DNA from: CAMPJU01 sp036675265
Lineage (GTDB): Bacteria; Pseudomonadota; Gammaproteobacteria; Xanthomonadales; Xanthomonadaceae
DNA length: 54,004 nt
Assembly: GCA_036675265.1 (NCBI GenBank)
Contig: JAKFFJ010000029.1
Location: forward strand, 1 to 54,004
Direction: 5' to 3'
This document shows positions 38,437 to 47,154 of the stretch, piece by piece. Position numbers and translations under genes: made by a program. Each line of letters starts with the position of its first letter. The first letter of the stretch is position 1. The notes under the pieces are model-generated. The model had not been told where the DNA came from and searched no databases. It saw nothing but the letters and a program-made list of their open reading frames with translations.

Positions 38437-39846
38437 ATGAGCCACCGTTTCCTCACCCGCCCCCTCGCCTTCGCCCTCTCGCTGGCCCTGCTGCCGGCCG
38501 CCGGCGCACAGGCCGCGGACCTGATGGATGCCTACCAGCTCGCGCGCGCCGGCGACCCGCAGTTCGCCGCCGCCGAATCCAACCGGCTGGTCACCCGCGA
38601 GGGCGCGGCGCAGGCACGCGCGGCGATGCTGCCGCAGATCGGCGCCAGCGCCTCGTACGGCCGCAGCGAGACCGACAGCAAGGGCACGCAGGTCTTCGCC
38701 GGCCAGGCCTTCCCCCCCAGCGACACCAGCAGCGATTCGACGGGCCACGACATCGGCGTGACGCTCAACCAGATGGTGTACGACCGCTCCCGCTTCACCC
38801 GGCTGGAGAGCCAGCAGGCGCTCGCCCGCGCGGCCGACTACACCCTCCAGGCCGAGGGCGACAACCTGATCACGCGCACGTCCGCGGCGTATTTCAACGT
38901 GCTGGTGGCCATCGAGACGCTGGCCGCCGCCGAAGCGCAGGAAACCGCGCTGCAGAAGCAGCTCGACTTCGCCGAGAAGCGCCTGGAGGTCGGCCTGGCG
39001 CCGATCACCGACGTGCACGAGGCGCGGGCGCAGTACGAGGCGGCCCGCGCCAACATCGCGGTGACCCGCGCCGCCCTGGCGGACGCCTACCAGGCGCTGG
39101 CCGAGATCACCGGGGTGCCGGTGACCGACCTGCAGGCGCTTCCGGTCGACTTCCAGCCGCAGCTGCCCGCCGCCGGCGACGCCGACAGCTGGGTGGGGAC
39201 GGCGTTGTCGACCAATCCGGCCCTGCAGGCCACCGCCCTGCAGGTCGAGGCGGCCAAGGCCGACATCGAGACGGCCCGCGCGCGCCGCTGGCCGACGATC
39301 TACCTGAACGGGCAATACGGCGACAGCCAGTCCGACGGTTCGTCCACGGACAACATCGACGAAGTCACCAGCGACTTCGAGAACGAGAGCCAGTCGCGCA
39401 GCCTGACCCTCGTGCTCGACGTGCCGATCTTCGAGGGCGGCGCGATCCGCTCGCAGGTGCGCCAGGCAGTGGCCACGCGCGACGTGCGCGCCGACCAGCT
39501 CGAGCAGCAGCGCCGCGCGGTCGAACGCAACACGCGCAACGCCTACCAGACGCTGGTGTCCGGCATCAGCGAGGTCGAGGCGCGGCGCCTGGCGCTGGTC
39601 TCGGCGCAAAGCGCCTACGAGGCGTCGCAGGTCGGCTTCGAGGTCGGCACGCGCACGGTCATCGACGTGTTGCTGAACCAGCAGACGCTGTTCGACGCCC
39701 AGCGCCAGTACGCGCTCGCGCGCTACAACTTCCTGCAGAACCGGCTGTTGCTGGAGCAGGCCGCCGGCACGCTCGATGTCGAGGACGTGCAGGAGATCAA
39801 CCGCCTGCTGACCGTCGACGCCGACGCGGTGCTCGTCGACGGCTGA
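38437..39846 (+). CDS. tolC: TolC-family outer-membrane efflux protein
   Basis: 469 aa, near the length of E. coli TolC. Signal peptide ends at AGAQAADL. The two OEP repeats are seen as similar helical halves: NLITRTSAAYFNVLVAIETL in the first and the RNTRNAYQTLVSGISEVEARR region in the second, with GTRTVIDVLLNQQTLFDAQRQY near the end. AAAGGA precedes the ATG. It should form the exit duct for RND and type I systems; the RND pump at 32546 is a plausible partner. Confidence 0.93.
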   Translation: MSHRFLTRPLAFALSLALLPAAGAQAADLMDAYQLARAGDPQFAAAESNRLVTREGAAQARAAMLPQIGASASYGRSETDSKGTQVFAGQAFPPSDTSSDSTGHDIGVTLNQMVYDRSRFTRLESQQALARAADYTLQAEGDNLITRTSAAYFNVLVAIETLAAAEAQETALQKQLDFAEKRLEVGLAPITDVHEARAQYEAARANIAVTRAALADAYQALAEITGVPVTDLQALPVDFQPQLPAAGDADSWVGTALSTNPALQATALQVEAAKADIETARARRWPTIYLNGQYGDSQSDGSSTDNIDEVTSDFENESQSRSLTLVLDVPIFEGGAIRSQVRQAVATRDVRADQLEQQRRAVERNTRNAYQTLVSGISEVEARRLALVSAQSAYEASQVGFEVGTRTVIDVLLNQQTLFDAQRQYALARYNFLQNRLLLEQAAGTLDVEDVQEINRLLTVDADAVLVDG

Positions 39847-39862
39847 GCCGTCGGCTCAGCCG
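39840..39862. terminator. palindrome covering the tolC and waaA stop codons
   Basis: CGGCTGAGC, a 5-nt loop and GCTCAGCCG form a perfect 9-bp stem. Its two arms contain the tolC TGA and, in mirror image, the waaA TGA. It lacks a T-run on either strand, so it is a weak intrinsic terminator at best, but its place between convergent genes suggests a bidirectional 3'-end or RNA-stabilising role. Confidence 0.5.
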
Positions 39863-41169
39863 CGCGGCAGGTCGCCGACGATCAGCGCCAGGGTGCGCGC
39901 CAGCGCGCCCCGCCCCTCCTCCACCAGCGCCAGGCCGGCCGCGGCCATGCGCATGCGCGCCTGGGGGTCGTCCAGCAGCTGGTCGAGCGCGGCGCCCACG
40001 CCGCTTGCATCCAGCTCCACGCACAACGCGCCGGCGTCGCGCAGGTGCCTGGCGATTTCGGTGAAGTTGTGCAGGTACGGGCCGGTCACCACCGGCGTGC
40101 CGACGGCCGCGGGCTCCAGCAGGTTGTGCCCGCCGACGGGCTGCAGGCTGCCCCCCACGAAGGCCACGTCCGCACACGCGTAGAAGGCCGTGAGTTCGCC
40201 CAGGGTGTCGACCACGAAGACCTCGTCGACGGCGTCCGGCCAGTGCGTCAGGCGACGCGTCGCCACCCGCCAGCCGGCCTCGACCGAAAGCTGCGACACC
40301 GCGCGGAAGCGTTCGGGGTGCCGCGGCGCCCAGAGCAGCAGGAGTCCGGGATGGCGCTTGCGGAGGTCCGCATGCATGGCCACCACCGCCGCTTCCTCGC
40401 CCTCGTGGGTGCTGGCGGCGATCCAGGCGGGCCGGTTGCCCGCGTGTTCGGCGAAGCGCTGTGCGTGTTCGGCGATCCCCGGCGTCACCGCCATGTCGTA
40501 CTTCAGGTTGCCGACTTCCGAGACGCGCGCGCGCGGCGCCCCCAGGCGGACGAACCGGGTCGCGTCCGCATGCGATTGCGCGGCCACGTGGCGTACCGTG
40601 CGCAGGGCGCGCGAGATCAGCGGCGCGAGCACGCTGTAGCCGCGCAACGAGCGCGCCGACAGGCGCGCGTTGAGGACGTAGACGGGGATGTCGTGCTCGC
40701 TGCAACCGAACAGCAGGTTCGGCCACAGCTCCGTTTCCATGATCAGCGCGAGGCGCGGGTTGAAGTGGGCCAGGAAGCGTTCGACCGCGCCGGACAGGTC
40801 GTAGGGCAGGTACACATGCTCGACCGTGTCGCCCCACAGCGCGCGCACGCGCTGCGATCCGGTCGGCGTGATGGTGGTCACCAGCAGGCGCAGGTCGGGG
40901 CGCTCGCGTTGCAGCGCGTTGACCAGCGCGGCCGCCGCGTTGACCTCGCCCACCGACACGGCGTGCACCCACACCGTCTCCGCGCGGGACGCGCGCCCAT
41001 GCCGGCGGCGCTCCGGCGCGTACACCGCATAGCGCTCGCCCCAGCGATGGAAATACTCGTTGTGCCGGAAGCCGCGCCAGATGAGGTGGTAGATCGTGAC
41101 CGGCGCGAGCAGGTACAGCGCCGCCGAATACAGGCCACGCAGCACGCGCTCGATCGGGTCCTTCCGCAT
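39856..41169 (-). CDS. waaA: 3-deoxy-D-manno-octulosonic acid (Kdo) transferase
   Basis: 437-aa glycosyltransferase that adds Kdo to lipid IVA. It begins with RGLYSAALYLLAPVTIYHL, a membrane anchor, and has the family blocks WVHAVSVGEVNAA, ETELWPNLL, NARLSARS and IAASTHEGEE, then VGGSLQPVGGHNLLEPA near the end. ATG at 41169 gives the normal N-terminus; upstream frame is non-coding. It is divergent from the LpxL-type gene with a 37-bp gap. Confidence 0.95.
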   Translation of the reverse strand: MRKDPIERVLRGLYSAALYLLAPVTIYHLIWRGFRHNEYFHRWGERYAVYAPERRRHGRASRAETVWVHAVSVGEVNAAAALVNALQRERPDLRLLVTTITPTGSQRVRALWGDTVEHVYLPYDLSGAVERFLAHFNPRLALIMETELWPNLLFGCSEHDIPVYVLNARLSARSLRGYSVLAPLISRALRTVRHVAAQSHADATRFVRLGAPRARVSEVGNLKYDMAVTPGIAEHAQRFAEHAGNRPAWIAASTHEGEEAAVVAMHADLRKRHPGLLLLWAPRHPERFRAVSQLSVEAGWRVATRRLTHWPDAVDEVFVVDTLGELTAFYACADVAFVGGSLQPVGGHNLLEPAAVGTPVVTGPYLHNFTEIARHLRDAGALCVELDASGVGAALDQLLDDPQARMRMAAAGLALVEEGRGALARTLALIVGDLPRG

Positions 41170-41206
41170 CGCCACAGGATACCGGGCCGTCACCCTAGAA
41201 TGCCGC

Positions 41207-42142
41207 ATGGCTGCCCCCGCACCCCCGACGGCCGAGAGGCCACCGATCGGCCCGCGCCACTGGCTCGCGTGGCTCGGCATCGGCACGGCCGCATTGCTGG
41301 CGCGACTGCCCTGGCCGATGCAACGCGCGATGGGCCGCGGCATCGGCCGCGTGATCCGCCGCGCCTGGCGCAGCCGCCGCGAAGTCGCCGAACGCAACCT
41401 CGCGTTGTGTTTCCCGGAGCTCGATGCGGCGTCGCGCGAGCGCCTGCTGCGCGACCACTTCGACGCACTCGGGATCGGCCTGTTCGAGTTCGCGCGGGCC
41501 TGGTGGGGTTCCGTCGATCCCTTGCGCCGGGGCCTGGTGCTCGAAGGCCTGGAGCACCTCGAGGCCGCCCGCGCCGGCGGGCGCGGGGCCATCATCGTGT
41601 CGGGCCACTTCACGACGCTGGAAGCCTGCGGGCGGATGCTGGCCGAGCGCGTTCCGCTCGCGGGGATGTACCGCCCGCATGCGCAACCTGCGCTGGAGTG
41701 GGCCGTGTTGCGCGGCCGGCTGCGCTACGCCGCGGCCATGTTCCCGCGCGACGCGCTGCGCCCCGCGGTCCGGCACCTCAAGCAGGGCGGGCTGCTCTGG
41801 TTCGCGCCGGACCAGGACACGCGCCGCGGCGAGAGCGTGTTCGTCCCGTTCTTCGGGCAGCCGGCCTGGAGCCTGACGTCCACGCACCAGCTGGCCAGGA
41901 TGTCCGGCGCGGCGGTGCTCGCGTTCGCGCACGAGCGCCGCGCGGATGGTGGCTATACCCTGCGGCTGTCACCCGCGTTCGATGGATTCCCCGGCGCGGA
42001 CGCGACGGTCGACACTGCGCGGGTGATGGCCGCCGTCGAGGCGATGGCGCGCGCCGCGCCCGCGCAGTACCTGTGGATCCACCGGCGCTTCAAGCGCAGG
42101 CCCTCGCCTGCAGGCACGCGCCAGGAAGATCACGTGCCGTAG
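41207..42142 (+). CDS. LpxL/HtrB-family lipid A acyltransferase
   Basis: 311 aa. An N-terminal membrane anchor is followed by AERNLALCFPEL and the acyltransferase motif GHFTTLEACG (H-x4-E). The later APDQDTRRGESVFVPFFG and QYLWIHRRFKRRP blocks are diagnostic. It should transfer a secondary acyl chain to Kdo-lipid A at the inner membrane. Divergent from waaA. Its 3' end overlaps the second, convergent acyltransferase gene by 13 bp. Confidence 0.93.
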   Translation: MAAPAPPTAERPPIGPRHWLAWLGIGTAALLARLPWPMQRAMGRGIGRVIRRAWRSRREVAERNLALCFPELDAASRERLLRDHFDALGIGLFEFARAWWGSVDPLRRGLVLEGLEHLEAARAGGRGAIIVSGHFTTLEACGRMLAERVPLAGMYRPHAQPALEWAVLRGRLRYAAAMFPRDALRPAVRHLKQGGLLWFAPDQDTRRGESVFVPFFGQPAWSLTSTHQLARMSGAAVLAFAHERRADGGYTLRLSPAFDGFPGADATVDTARVMAAVEAMARAAPAQYLWIHRRFKRRPSPAGTRQEDHVP

Positions 42143-43029
42143 AGGCCAGGCTCGCCCGGCGGGCGGGTCTTGAACCGGCGATGCACCCACAGGTACTGCT
42201 CGGGCGCCTGGCGCACCCGCCGTTCCACCCAGGCCATGTACCGACCGGCGACATCGGCACCTCCACCCTCCAGGAATCCGTCGGGTGCACGCGTGATGTC
42301 GATGGCCAGGCGCCCGTCGCCGTGCCGCGTGCACCAGAACAGCAGCGGCACCCCGCCCGTGCGCTGCAGCACGCCGGGAATGGCGGCCAGCGTCGATGCG
42401 GGGACCCCGAAGAACGGCACGAACGCGTTGCGCCGGCTGGCGTCCTGGTCCGGCGCGTAGAACACGGCCGCGCCGCCGGCGACCACCTCGCTGAAGCGCG
42501 TGATGTCCTTCTTGTGCACGGTGACGTCCACGTAGCGCCTGCGCGCCGCGTCGATGACCGCCTCCAGGCAGCGGTCGTTGTGCCGCCGCGCGATGACGCC
42601 CGTGCGGATGCCCGAATGCGCGCGCGCCGCCTCGGCCACCAGCCGGATCGCCAGCTCGATGGCATCGAAGTGGGCGCCGACGAGCACCGCGCCGCGGCCT
42701 TCGCGCAGGGCATCGGCGAGCACGTCGATGCCGTCGATGCGCGCGATCCCGCGCAGGCGCGCCGTGGGCGCGAACCAGGTGCGAAGCGTGTCCAGTACGC
42801 CCGTGGTGTTGGACGCCAGCGTGGCGCGCAACAGCCGTTCGCGCTGGTCCGCATCGAGGCCGGGGAACGCCAGTGCCAGGTTCCGCCGCGCAATCCGCGT
42901 GCGTCGCCGCATCAGCGGCCCGCAGCGCGACAGCCAGCCGCCCAGTCGCGGCACCATCGACCACGGCAGTGCACTCACGGCCACGCCCACCCAGCGCAGC
43001 AGCAGTCCTTTCGGACAGGCGCCGGTCAC
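42130..43029 (-). CDS. second LpxL/HtrB-family acyltransferase
   Basis: 299 aa, same family as its convergent neighbour: ARRNLALAFPGL, GAHFDAIELAIR (H-x4-E), APDQDASRRNAFVPFFG and QYLWVHRRFKTRP. The two are clearly different in sequence, so they are unlikely to be a fresh duplicate; one may add laurate-type and the other a myristoyl-type or conditional chain (inference). Start is GTG at 43029, 3 bp after the stop of the O-antigen-ligase-like gene, so it is part of that operon. Confidence 0.92.
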   Translation of the reverse strand: MTGACPKGLLLRWVGVAVSALPWSMVPRLGGWLSRCGPLMRRRTRIARRNLALAFPGLDADQRERLLRATLASNTTGVLDTLRTWFAPTARLRGIARIDGIDVLADALREGRGAVLVGAHFDAIELAIRLVAEAARAHSGIRTGVIARRHNDRCLEAVIDAARRRYVDVTVHKKDITRFSEVVAGGAAVFYAPDQDASRRNAFVPFFGVPASTLAAIPGVLQRTGGVPLLFWCTRHGDGRLAIDITRAPDGFLEGGGADVAGRYMAWVERRVRQAPEQYLWVHRRFKTRPPGEPGLYGT

Positions 43030-43032
43030 CCG

Positions 43033-44355
43033 TCAGTCCGTGTCGCGCGCCAGCAGGCTGCCGGCATAGAGCGCGGCCAGCAGCAACGTCAGCCCGCCCC
43101 AGAAGGTCGAGTAGAACGCCAGGTGCGTGTTGAGCGGAAACACCGTGACCGCCAGGGCGAGCATCGCAGGGCGCGCACGCTCGCGCGCGGCCAGGTCGGC
43201 GTAGCGCCAGGCACGCCAGGCCAGCGCCACGCCCGCCAGCCACAGCGCCAGCCCGAAGAGGCCGGTCTCGCTGGCGACTTCCAGCACGACCTGGTGCGCA
43301 TGCAGCGCCGGCCCCTCGCCCCACTCGGGCGCGACGCCGGGGGCGGGATCGCACGCCGGGTACGCTTCGCGGAAACCGCGCGCACCCACGCCGTTGAACG
43401 GATGGCGCGCGACCATGCACAGCGCCGCGCTCCAGATGCGCGGCCGGCCCGACAGCGCCACCGCCATGCCGTCGTCGCCGCCGACCACCTGGGTGGTGCG
43501 CTCGATGCGATCGCGCACGTGCGTGGACAGGACCCCCAGCGCCACCAGCGACAGCACGCCGAAGGCGAACACGACGAGCAGGCGCTTCCAGCCCAGCAGG
43601 CGCCAGCCGGAGAACAGCAGCACCAGCCCGAACGTCAGCCATGAGGCGCGCGACCCGGCGAGCAGCACCACCAGGCCGATCCCCGCCGCGGCGATGCCCC
43701 ACCCGGCGCTGCCGAAGCGCCGCCCGAGCGCATACAGCACGAACGGCGACAGGCTTGCCAGCACCAGCCCGAGCTTCAGGTTGCACGGGCCGAACACGCC
43801 GCCGAGGCGGTCGACCATCGCCATTTCCTCGGCACTGCACATGCCGTGGTCGCTGAAGGCCTGCTTGACCGCGTCCATGCCGGCGAACAACGGGCTCGCG
43901 CCCGCCAGCGCCTGCAGCAGGCCATCGACCGCCCACACCGCGATGATGATCGCCAGGCCGCCGAACGTGGTGCGGCGCCCGCGCGCATCGGCGACGGCCG
44001 ACGCCGCCAGCCAGAGGAACGGCAGGTAGCGCAGGTCCACCGCCGCTTCGCGCAACGCGCGGCCCGCGTCGACCGAGTCGATGCTCGACACCAGTTCGGG
44101 CAACCAGTAGGACAGGAACAACACGGTCGTGAGGGCCCAGGCCTGGTGGCTGAGCAACCGCGAGCCGCCGCGGAACCGGGACGCGACCAGCCGCCACAAC
44201 GCGGCCACCGCCCCCAGCACCAGCACCCCCTCGGCGTACCCCGGCGCAGGCCACAGGGCGACGTACGCCAGGATCCACGCGGGCGCCCAGCGCCATCCCG
44301 GGACTGGCGCCGGCGTTGCGTCGATGGCGGTTCGATCAGTCGCTGAGTTCGTCAT
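43033..44355 (-). CDS. O-antigen ligase / Wzy-like membrane protein
   Basis: 440-aa polytopic protein with about ten hydrophobic segments and the Wzy_C-type loop (SGRPRIWSAALCMVARHPFNG, GARGFREAYP) followed by HAHQVVLEVASETGLFG. This loop is typical of O-antigen ligases and polymerases. It should act on an outer-envelope glycan. Starts 20 bp inside the preceding glycosyltransferase gene; ends 3 bp before the acyltransferase start. Ligase versus polymerase cannot be decided from sequence alone. Confidence 0.88.
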   Translation of the reverse strand: MTNSATDRTAIDATPAPVPGWRWAPAWILAYVALWPAPGYAEGVLVLGAVAALWRLVASRFRGGSRLLSHQAWALTTVLFLSYWLPELVSSIDSVDAGRALREAAVDLRYLPFLWLAASAVADARGRRTTFGGLAIIIAVWAVDGLLQALAGASPLFAGMDAVKQAFSDHGMCSAEEMAMVDRLGGVFGPCNLKLGLVLASLSPFVLYALGRRFGSAGWGIAAAGIGLVVLLAGSRASWLTFGLVLLFSGWRLLGWKRLLVVFAFGVLSLVALGVLSTHVRDRIERTTQVVGGDDGMAVALSGRPRIWSAALCMVARHPFNGVGARGFREAYPACDPAPGVAPEWGEGPALHAHQVVLEVASETGLFGLALWLAGVALAWRAWRYADLAARERARPAMLALAVTVFPLNTHLAFYSTFWGGLTLLLAALYAGSLLARDTD

Positions 44356-45466
44356 ACACGGCCAGGGTCGCGTCCTGCATCGCACGCAAGGTGTCGGGCA
44401 TCGTAGCGGGTGGCCGCGGCGGCCGGGCCAGCAGCAGGTGCGCGGCGGCCCGCAACGCGTCCGCGTCGAACGGTTCGACGGCGCCCTCCGGCTGCCAGGC
44501 ACGCAGGGTCTCGCCGACGCCGCCATGGTCCCACCCCAGCACCGGGCGACCGACCGCGCGCGCCTCCAGCACGGTGCGGCCGAACGCTTCGGGACGGCGA
44601 GAGAGCTGCAGCACGAGGTCGCTGGCGGCATACGCCGCCGGCATCGCCGCGGTCGGTCCGGTGATCGCCACCGCACCTTCGATGCCGAGGGTGCGCGCCA
44701 GCGTCTCGAGTTCGGCGACGTAGGCCGCGCGCCCCGGGTCCCGCGCCCCCGGCATCCACAGGCGTGCATCCTCGCCATCCGCACGCATGCGCGCGAGCAG
44801 TTGCAACGCGTCGACATGCCCCTTGAGGCGGGTGCCGCGTCCGGGCAGCAACAGCAACGCGCCGGTACCACCCAGCGCCGGGTGTTCCGCCGCCACCGCC
44901 GCGCGCGCCGCTGCGTCGCGCCAGGGGGCGCGCGGGAAGCGCGCCGGATCGACGCCGCGGGGAATGATCCGCAGGCGCGCCGGATCGGTGCGCGGGTAGT
45001 GTTCCAGCACGTGGCGCCGCACCGTCTCGGACACGCAGATGACGCGCTCCCCGCGGGTCATGATCGCGCTGTACCGCGAGGGCGAATTCAGGCCGTGCAC
45101 CGTGGTGACGAAGCGCGGCCGCGTGCCGGCCGCGCGGCCGCGCAGCGCCCACCACGCCAGCCAGGCCGGCAACCGGGAGCGCGCGTGCACGATGTCGGGC
45201 GCGACGTCGGCGAACAACCGGCGCAGCGTCCAGAGGTGGCGCAGCGTCCACGGCGACTTGCGGCCGATGTCGGCGCGGACGTGGCGCGCGCCGCTGGCCT
45301 CCAGCGTCGGCACCAGGCGCCCGCCGGCCGAGACGACGATCGCGCGATGTCCCGCGCGCTGCAGTGCTTCGGCGATTTCCAGGGTGGACTGCTCGACGCC
45401 GCCGGCCTCCAGCGCCGGCAGCAGTTGCACCACGGTCAGCGGGCGCCGCGGTTCGCTGGGCGCCAT
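44336..45466 (-). CDS. GT4-family glycosyltransferase
   Basis: 376 aa with the two-lobed GT-B pattern. LLPALEAGGVEQSTLEIAEAL at the start is typical of GT4, and the E-x7-E motif is EAFGRTVLE (with ARAVGRPVLGWDHGG after it). Likely transfers a sugar in LPS core or O-antigen assembly. It follows the zinc-finger gene by 3 bp and overlaps the ligase-like gene, so they form one operon. Confidence 0.9.
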   Translation of the reverse strand: MAPSEPRRPLTVVQLLPALEAGGVEQSTLEIAEALQRAGHRAIVVSAGGRLVPTLEASGARHVRADIGRKSPWTLRHLWTLRRLFADVAPDIVHARSRLPAWLAWWALRGRAAGTRPRFVTTVHGLNSPSRYSAIMTRGERVICVSETVRRHVLEHYPRTDPARLRIIPRGVDPARFPRAPWRDAAARAAVAAEHPALGGTGALLLLPGRGTRLKGHVDALQLLARMRADGEDARLWMPGARDPGRAAYVAELETLARTLGIEGAVAITGPTAAMPAAYAASDLVLQLSRRPEAFGRTVLEARAVGRPVLGWDHGGVGETLRAWQPEGAVEPFDADALRAAAHLLLARPPRPPATMPDTLRAMQDATLAVYDELSD

Positions 45467-45469
45467 GGG

Positions 45470-45706
45470 TCAGTCGACCAGGACGAAGTGCGCCCCGCAG
45501 TAGGGACAGTCGGCCTCGCCGCGGCCGTCCTCGGTCCGGTTCGCCTCGATCGGCAGGTACACCCGCGGATGCGAGTTCCACAAGGCCATCGACGGCAACG
45601 GGCAGCTGAGCGGCAGGTCGGCGCGGCTCACCTCGTACCGGCGCTGGGCGTTGGCGGGCGGTGCGGCCACGGGTGCGGTGGCCGGCGCGGTGGGCGTGTC
45701 CGTCAT
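45470..45706 (-). CDS. small zinc-finger protein (CHCC type)
   Basis: 78 aa. A low-complexity Ala/Pro/Thr N-terminus is followed by LPLSCPLPSMALWNSHPRVY and, at the end, ADCPYCGAHFVLVD. The Cys, His, Cys, Cys spacing fits zf-CHCC proteins, related to the Zn-binding subunit of complex I. It should bind one Zn; its role is not known. ATG at 45706 preferred over 45730. Lies 3 bp upstream of the glycosyltransferase. Confidence 0.82.
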   Translation of the reverse strand: MTDTPTAPATAPVAAPPANAQRRYEVSRADLPLSCPLPSMALWNSHPRVYLPIEANRTEDGRGEADCPYCGAHFVLVD

Positions 45707-45752
45707 GGCGTCGAGGTCCGGGTGCGGCATCCGGATAGTCTAGCCCGCCGGC

Positions 45753-46472
45753 TCAACCGGGCAGGTCGAACAGCAGGACGTCGGCGACCCCGTCGCCGGC
45801 GCCGCGCACCGACAGGATGCGGTCTTCCCGTTCGAAGCCCAGCGCATCGCCGGCGGCGAGCGCATGGCCGCCCACGTCGACGTTGCCACGGGCGACATGC
45901 AGCCAGTAGCGGCGGCCCGGCGATAACGGGCGCTCCAGGTCCACCTCGGCCTGGAGCAGCGTGCCGTGCAGCCAGGCGTCCTGGCGCAGGGGCAGGGCAC
46001 CGCCTGCCCCCTCGGGCGCCGCCAGTGCGACCCAGCGGCCCAGCCTGTCCGCCTCGGGGAATGCGCGGCAGGCCCAGCCTGGATTGGCGTTGACCCGGTC
46101 GGGCTGGATCCAGATCTGCAGGAAGTGCACCGGCGCGCTGTCGGACGCGTTGAACTCGCTGTGGCGGATGCCGTGGCCCGCGCCCATCCACTGCAGTTCG
46201 CCCGGCACCAGCACGCCGCCTTCGCCTCCCCCGCCCGCATCGTCGCGATGCGCCAGCGCGCCCTCCAGCACGTAGCTGAGGATCTCCATGTTCGCGTGGC
46301 CGTGGGTGGGGAAGCCGGCGCCCGGCGCCACCCGGTCCTCGTTGATCACGCGCAATGCACCGAAGCCCATCCACGCGGCGTCGTAGTACTGGCCGAACGA
46401 GAACGTGTGGCGGCTGTCGAGCCAGCCGGTGCGGACATGGCCGCGCGCGGTGCCGGGGCGTTCGATGATCAT
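45753..46472 (-). CDS. pirin-family protein
   Basis: 239-aa bicupin. The metal site is seen in FPTHGHANMEILSYVLEG (two His) and MGAGHGIRHSEFNAS (His and Glu). Relatives such as YhaK and some quercetin dioxygenases use Fe or Ni; a regulatory or redox-sensing role is also possible. The gene follows the nitroreductase by 6 bp and may share its transcript. Confidence 0.9.
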   Translation of the reverse strand: MIIERPGTARGHVRTGWLDSRHTFSFGQYYDAAWMGFGALRVINEDRVAPGAGFPTHGHANMEILSYVLEGALAHRDDAGGGGEGGVLVPGELQWMGAGHGIRHSEFNASDSAPVHFLQIWIQPDRVNANPGWACRAFPEADRLGRWVALAAPEGAGGALPLRQDAWLHGTLLQAEVDLERPLSPGRRYWLHVARGNVDVGGHALAAGDALGFEREDRILSVRGAGDGVADVLLFDLPG

Positions 46473-46478
46473 GATGGG

Positions 46479-47069
46479 TTACTCGATGCGGCAGGCTTCG
46501 TCGAACCCCAGCCGCGGCGAGCGCGGGAAGATGCTCGCCGGGTCGCCATGGCCCAGGTTGACCAGGAAGTTGGAGCGGATCCGCGTGCCGGCGAAGAAGG
46601 CCGCGTCGACCATCGCGTTGTCGAAGCCGGACATCGGGCCGCAGTCCAGGCCCAGCGCGCGCGCGGCCAGCAGCAGGTAGGCGCCCTGCAGGCTGCCGTT
46701 GCGCAGCGCGATGGTGGTCAGTGCGTCGTCGGGCAGGCCGTCGAACCACGACTTCGCGTCGGTGTGCGGGAACAGCACCGGGGACTTCTCGAAGAAGTCG
46801 AGGTCGTGCGCGACGATCACCGTGCAGGGCGCCGCCATCGTCTTCGCCCGGTTCCCCTCGCTCAACGCCGGCTCCAGGCGCCGCTTGGCCGCCTCCGAGC
46901 GTACGAAGACGAAGCGCGCCGGGCAGGTGTTGGCGGTGGTCGGTCCCCACTTCACCAGGTCGTAGAGCCGGTGCAGGACCGCGTCGTCCACGGTCCCGGA
47001 AAACGCGTTGTAGGTCCGCGCCTGGCGGAACAGCTGGTCGAAGGCGGCGGGCGGCAACTCGGCTGGCAT
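46479..47069 (-). CDS. RutE/HadB-type nitroreductase family protein
   Basis: 196-aa FMN-dependent oxidoreductase. FRQARTYNAFSGTVDD and the WGPTTANTCPARFVFV block, then GSLQGAYLLLAARALGLDCG and MSGFDNAMVDAAFF, match the malonic-semialdehyde reductase (RutE) family. No other rut genes are nearby, so the substrate is uncertain. First gene of the apparent run through pirin to the LPS genes; divergent from the ELM1-like gene. Confidence 0.9.
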   Translation of the reverse strand: MPAELPPAAFDQLFRQARTYNAFSGTVDDAVLHRLYDLVKWGPTTANTCPARFVFVRSEAAKRRLEPALSEGNRAKTMAAPCTVIVAHDLDFFEKSPVLFPHTDAKSWFDGLPDDALTTIALRNGSLQGAYLLLAARALGLDCGPMSGFDNAMVDAAFFAGTRIRSNFLVNLGHGDPASIFPRSPRLGFDEACRIE

Positions 47070-47154
47070 CGTGGGACTCTCCTGCAACTGCGTCGGGGGG
47101 CAACCCCGCAGTGTAGAGTGTGGTCGGGGAACCGCGCGGCGCGCGGGGGACTGA

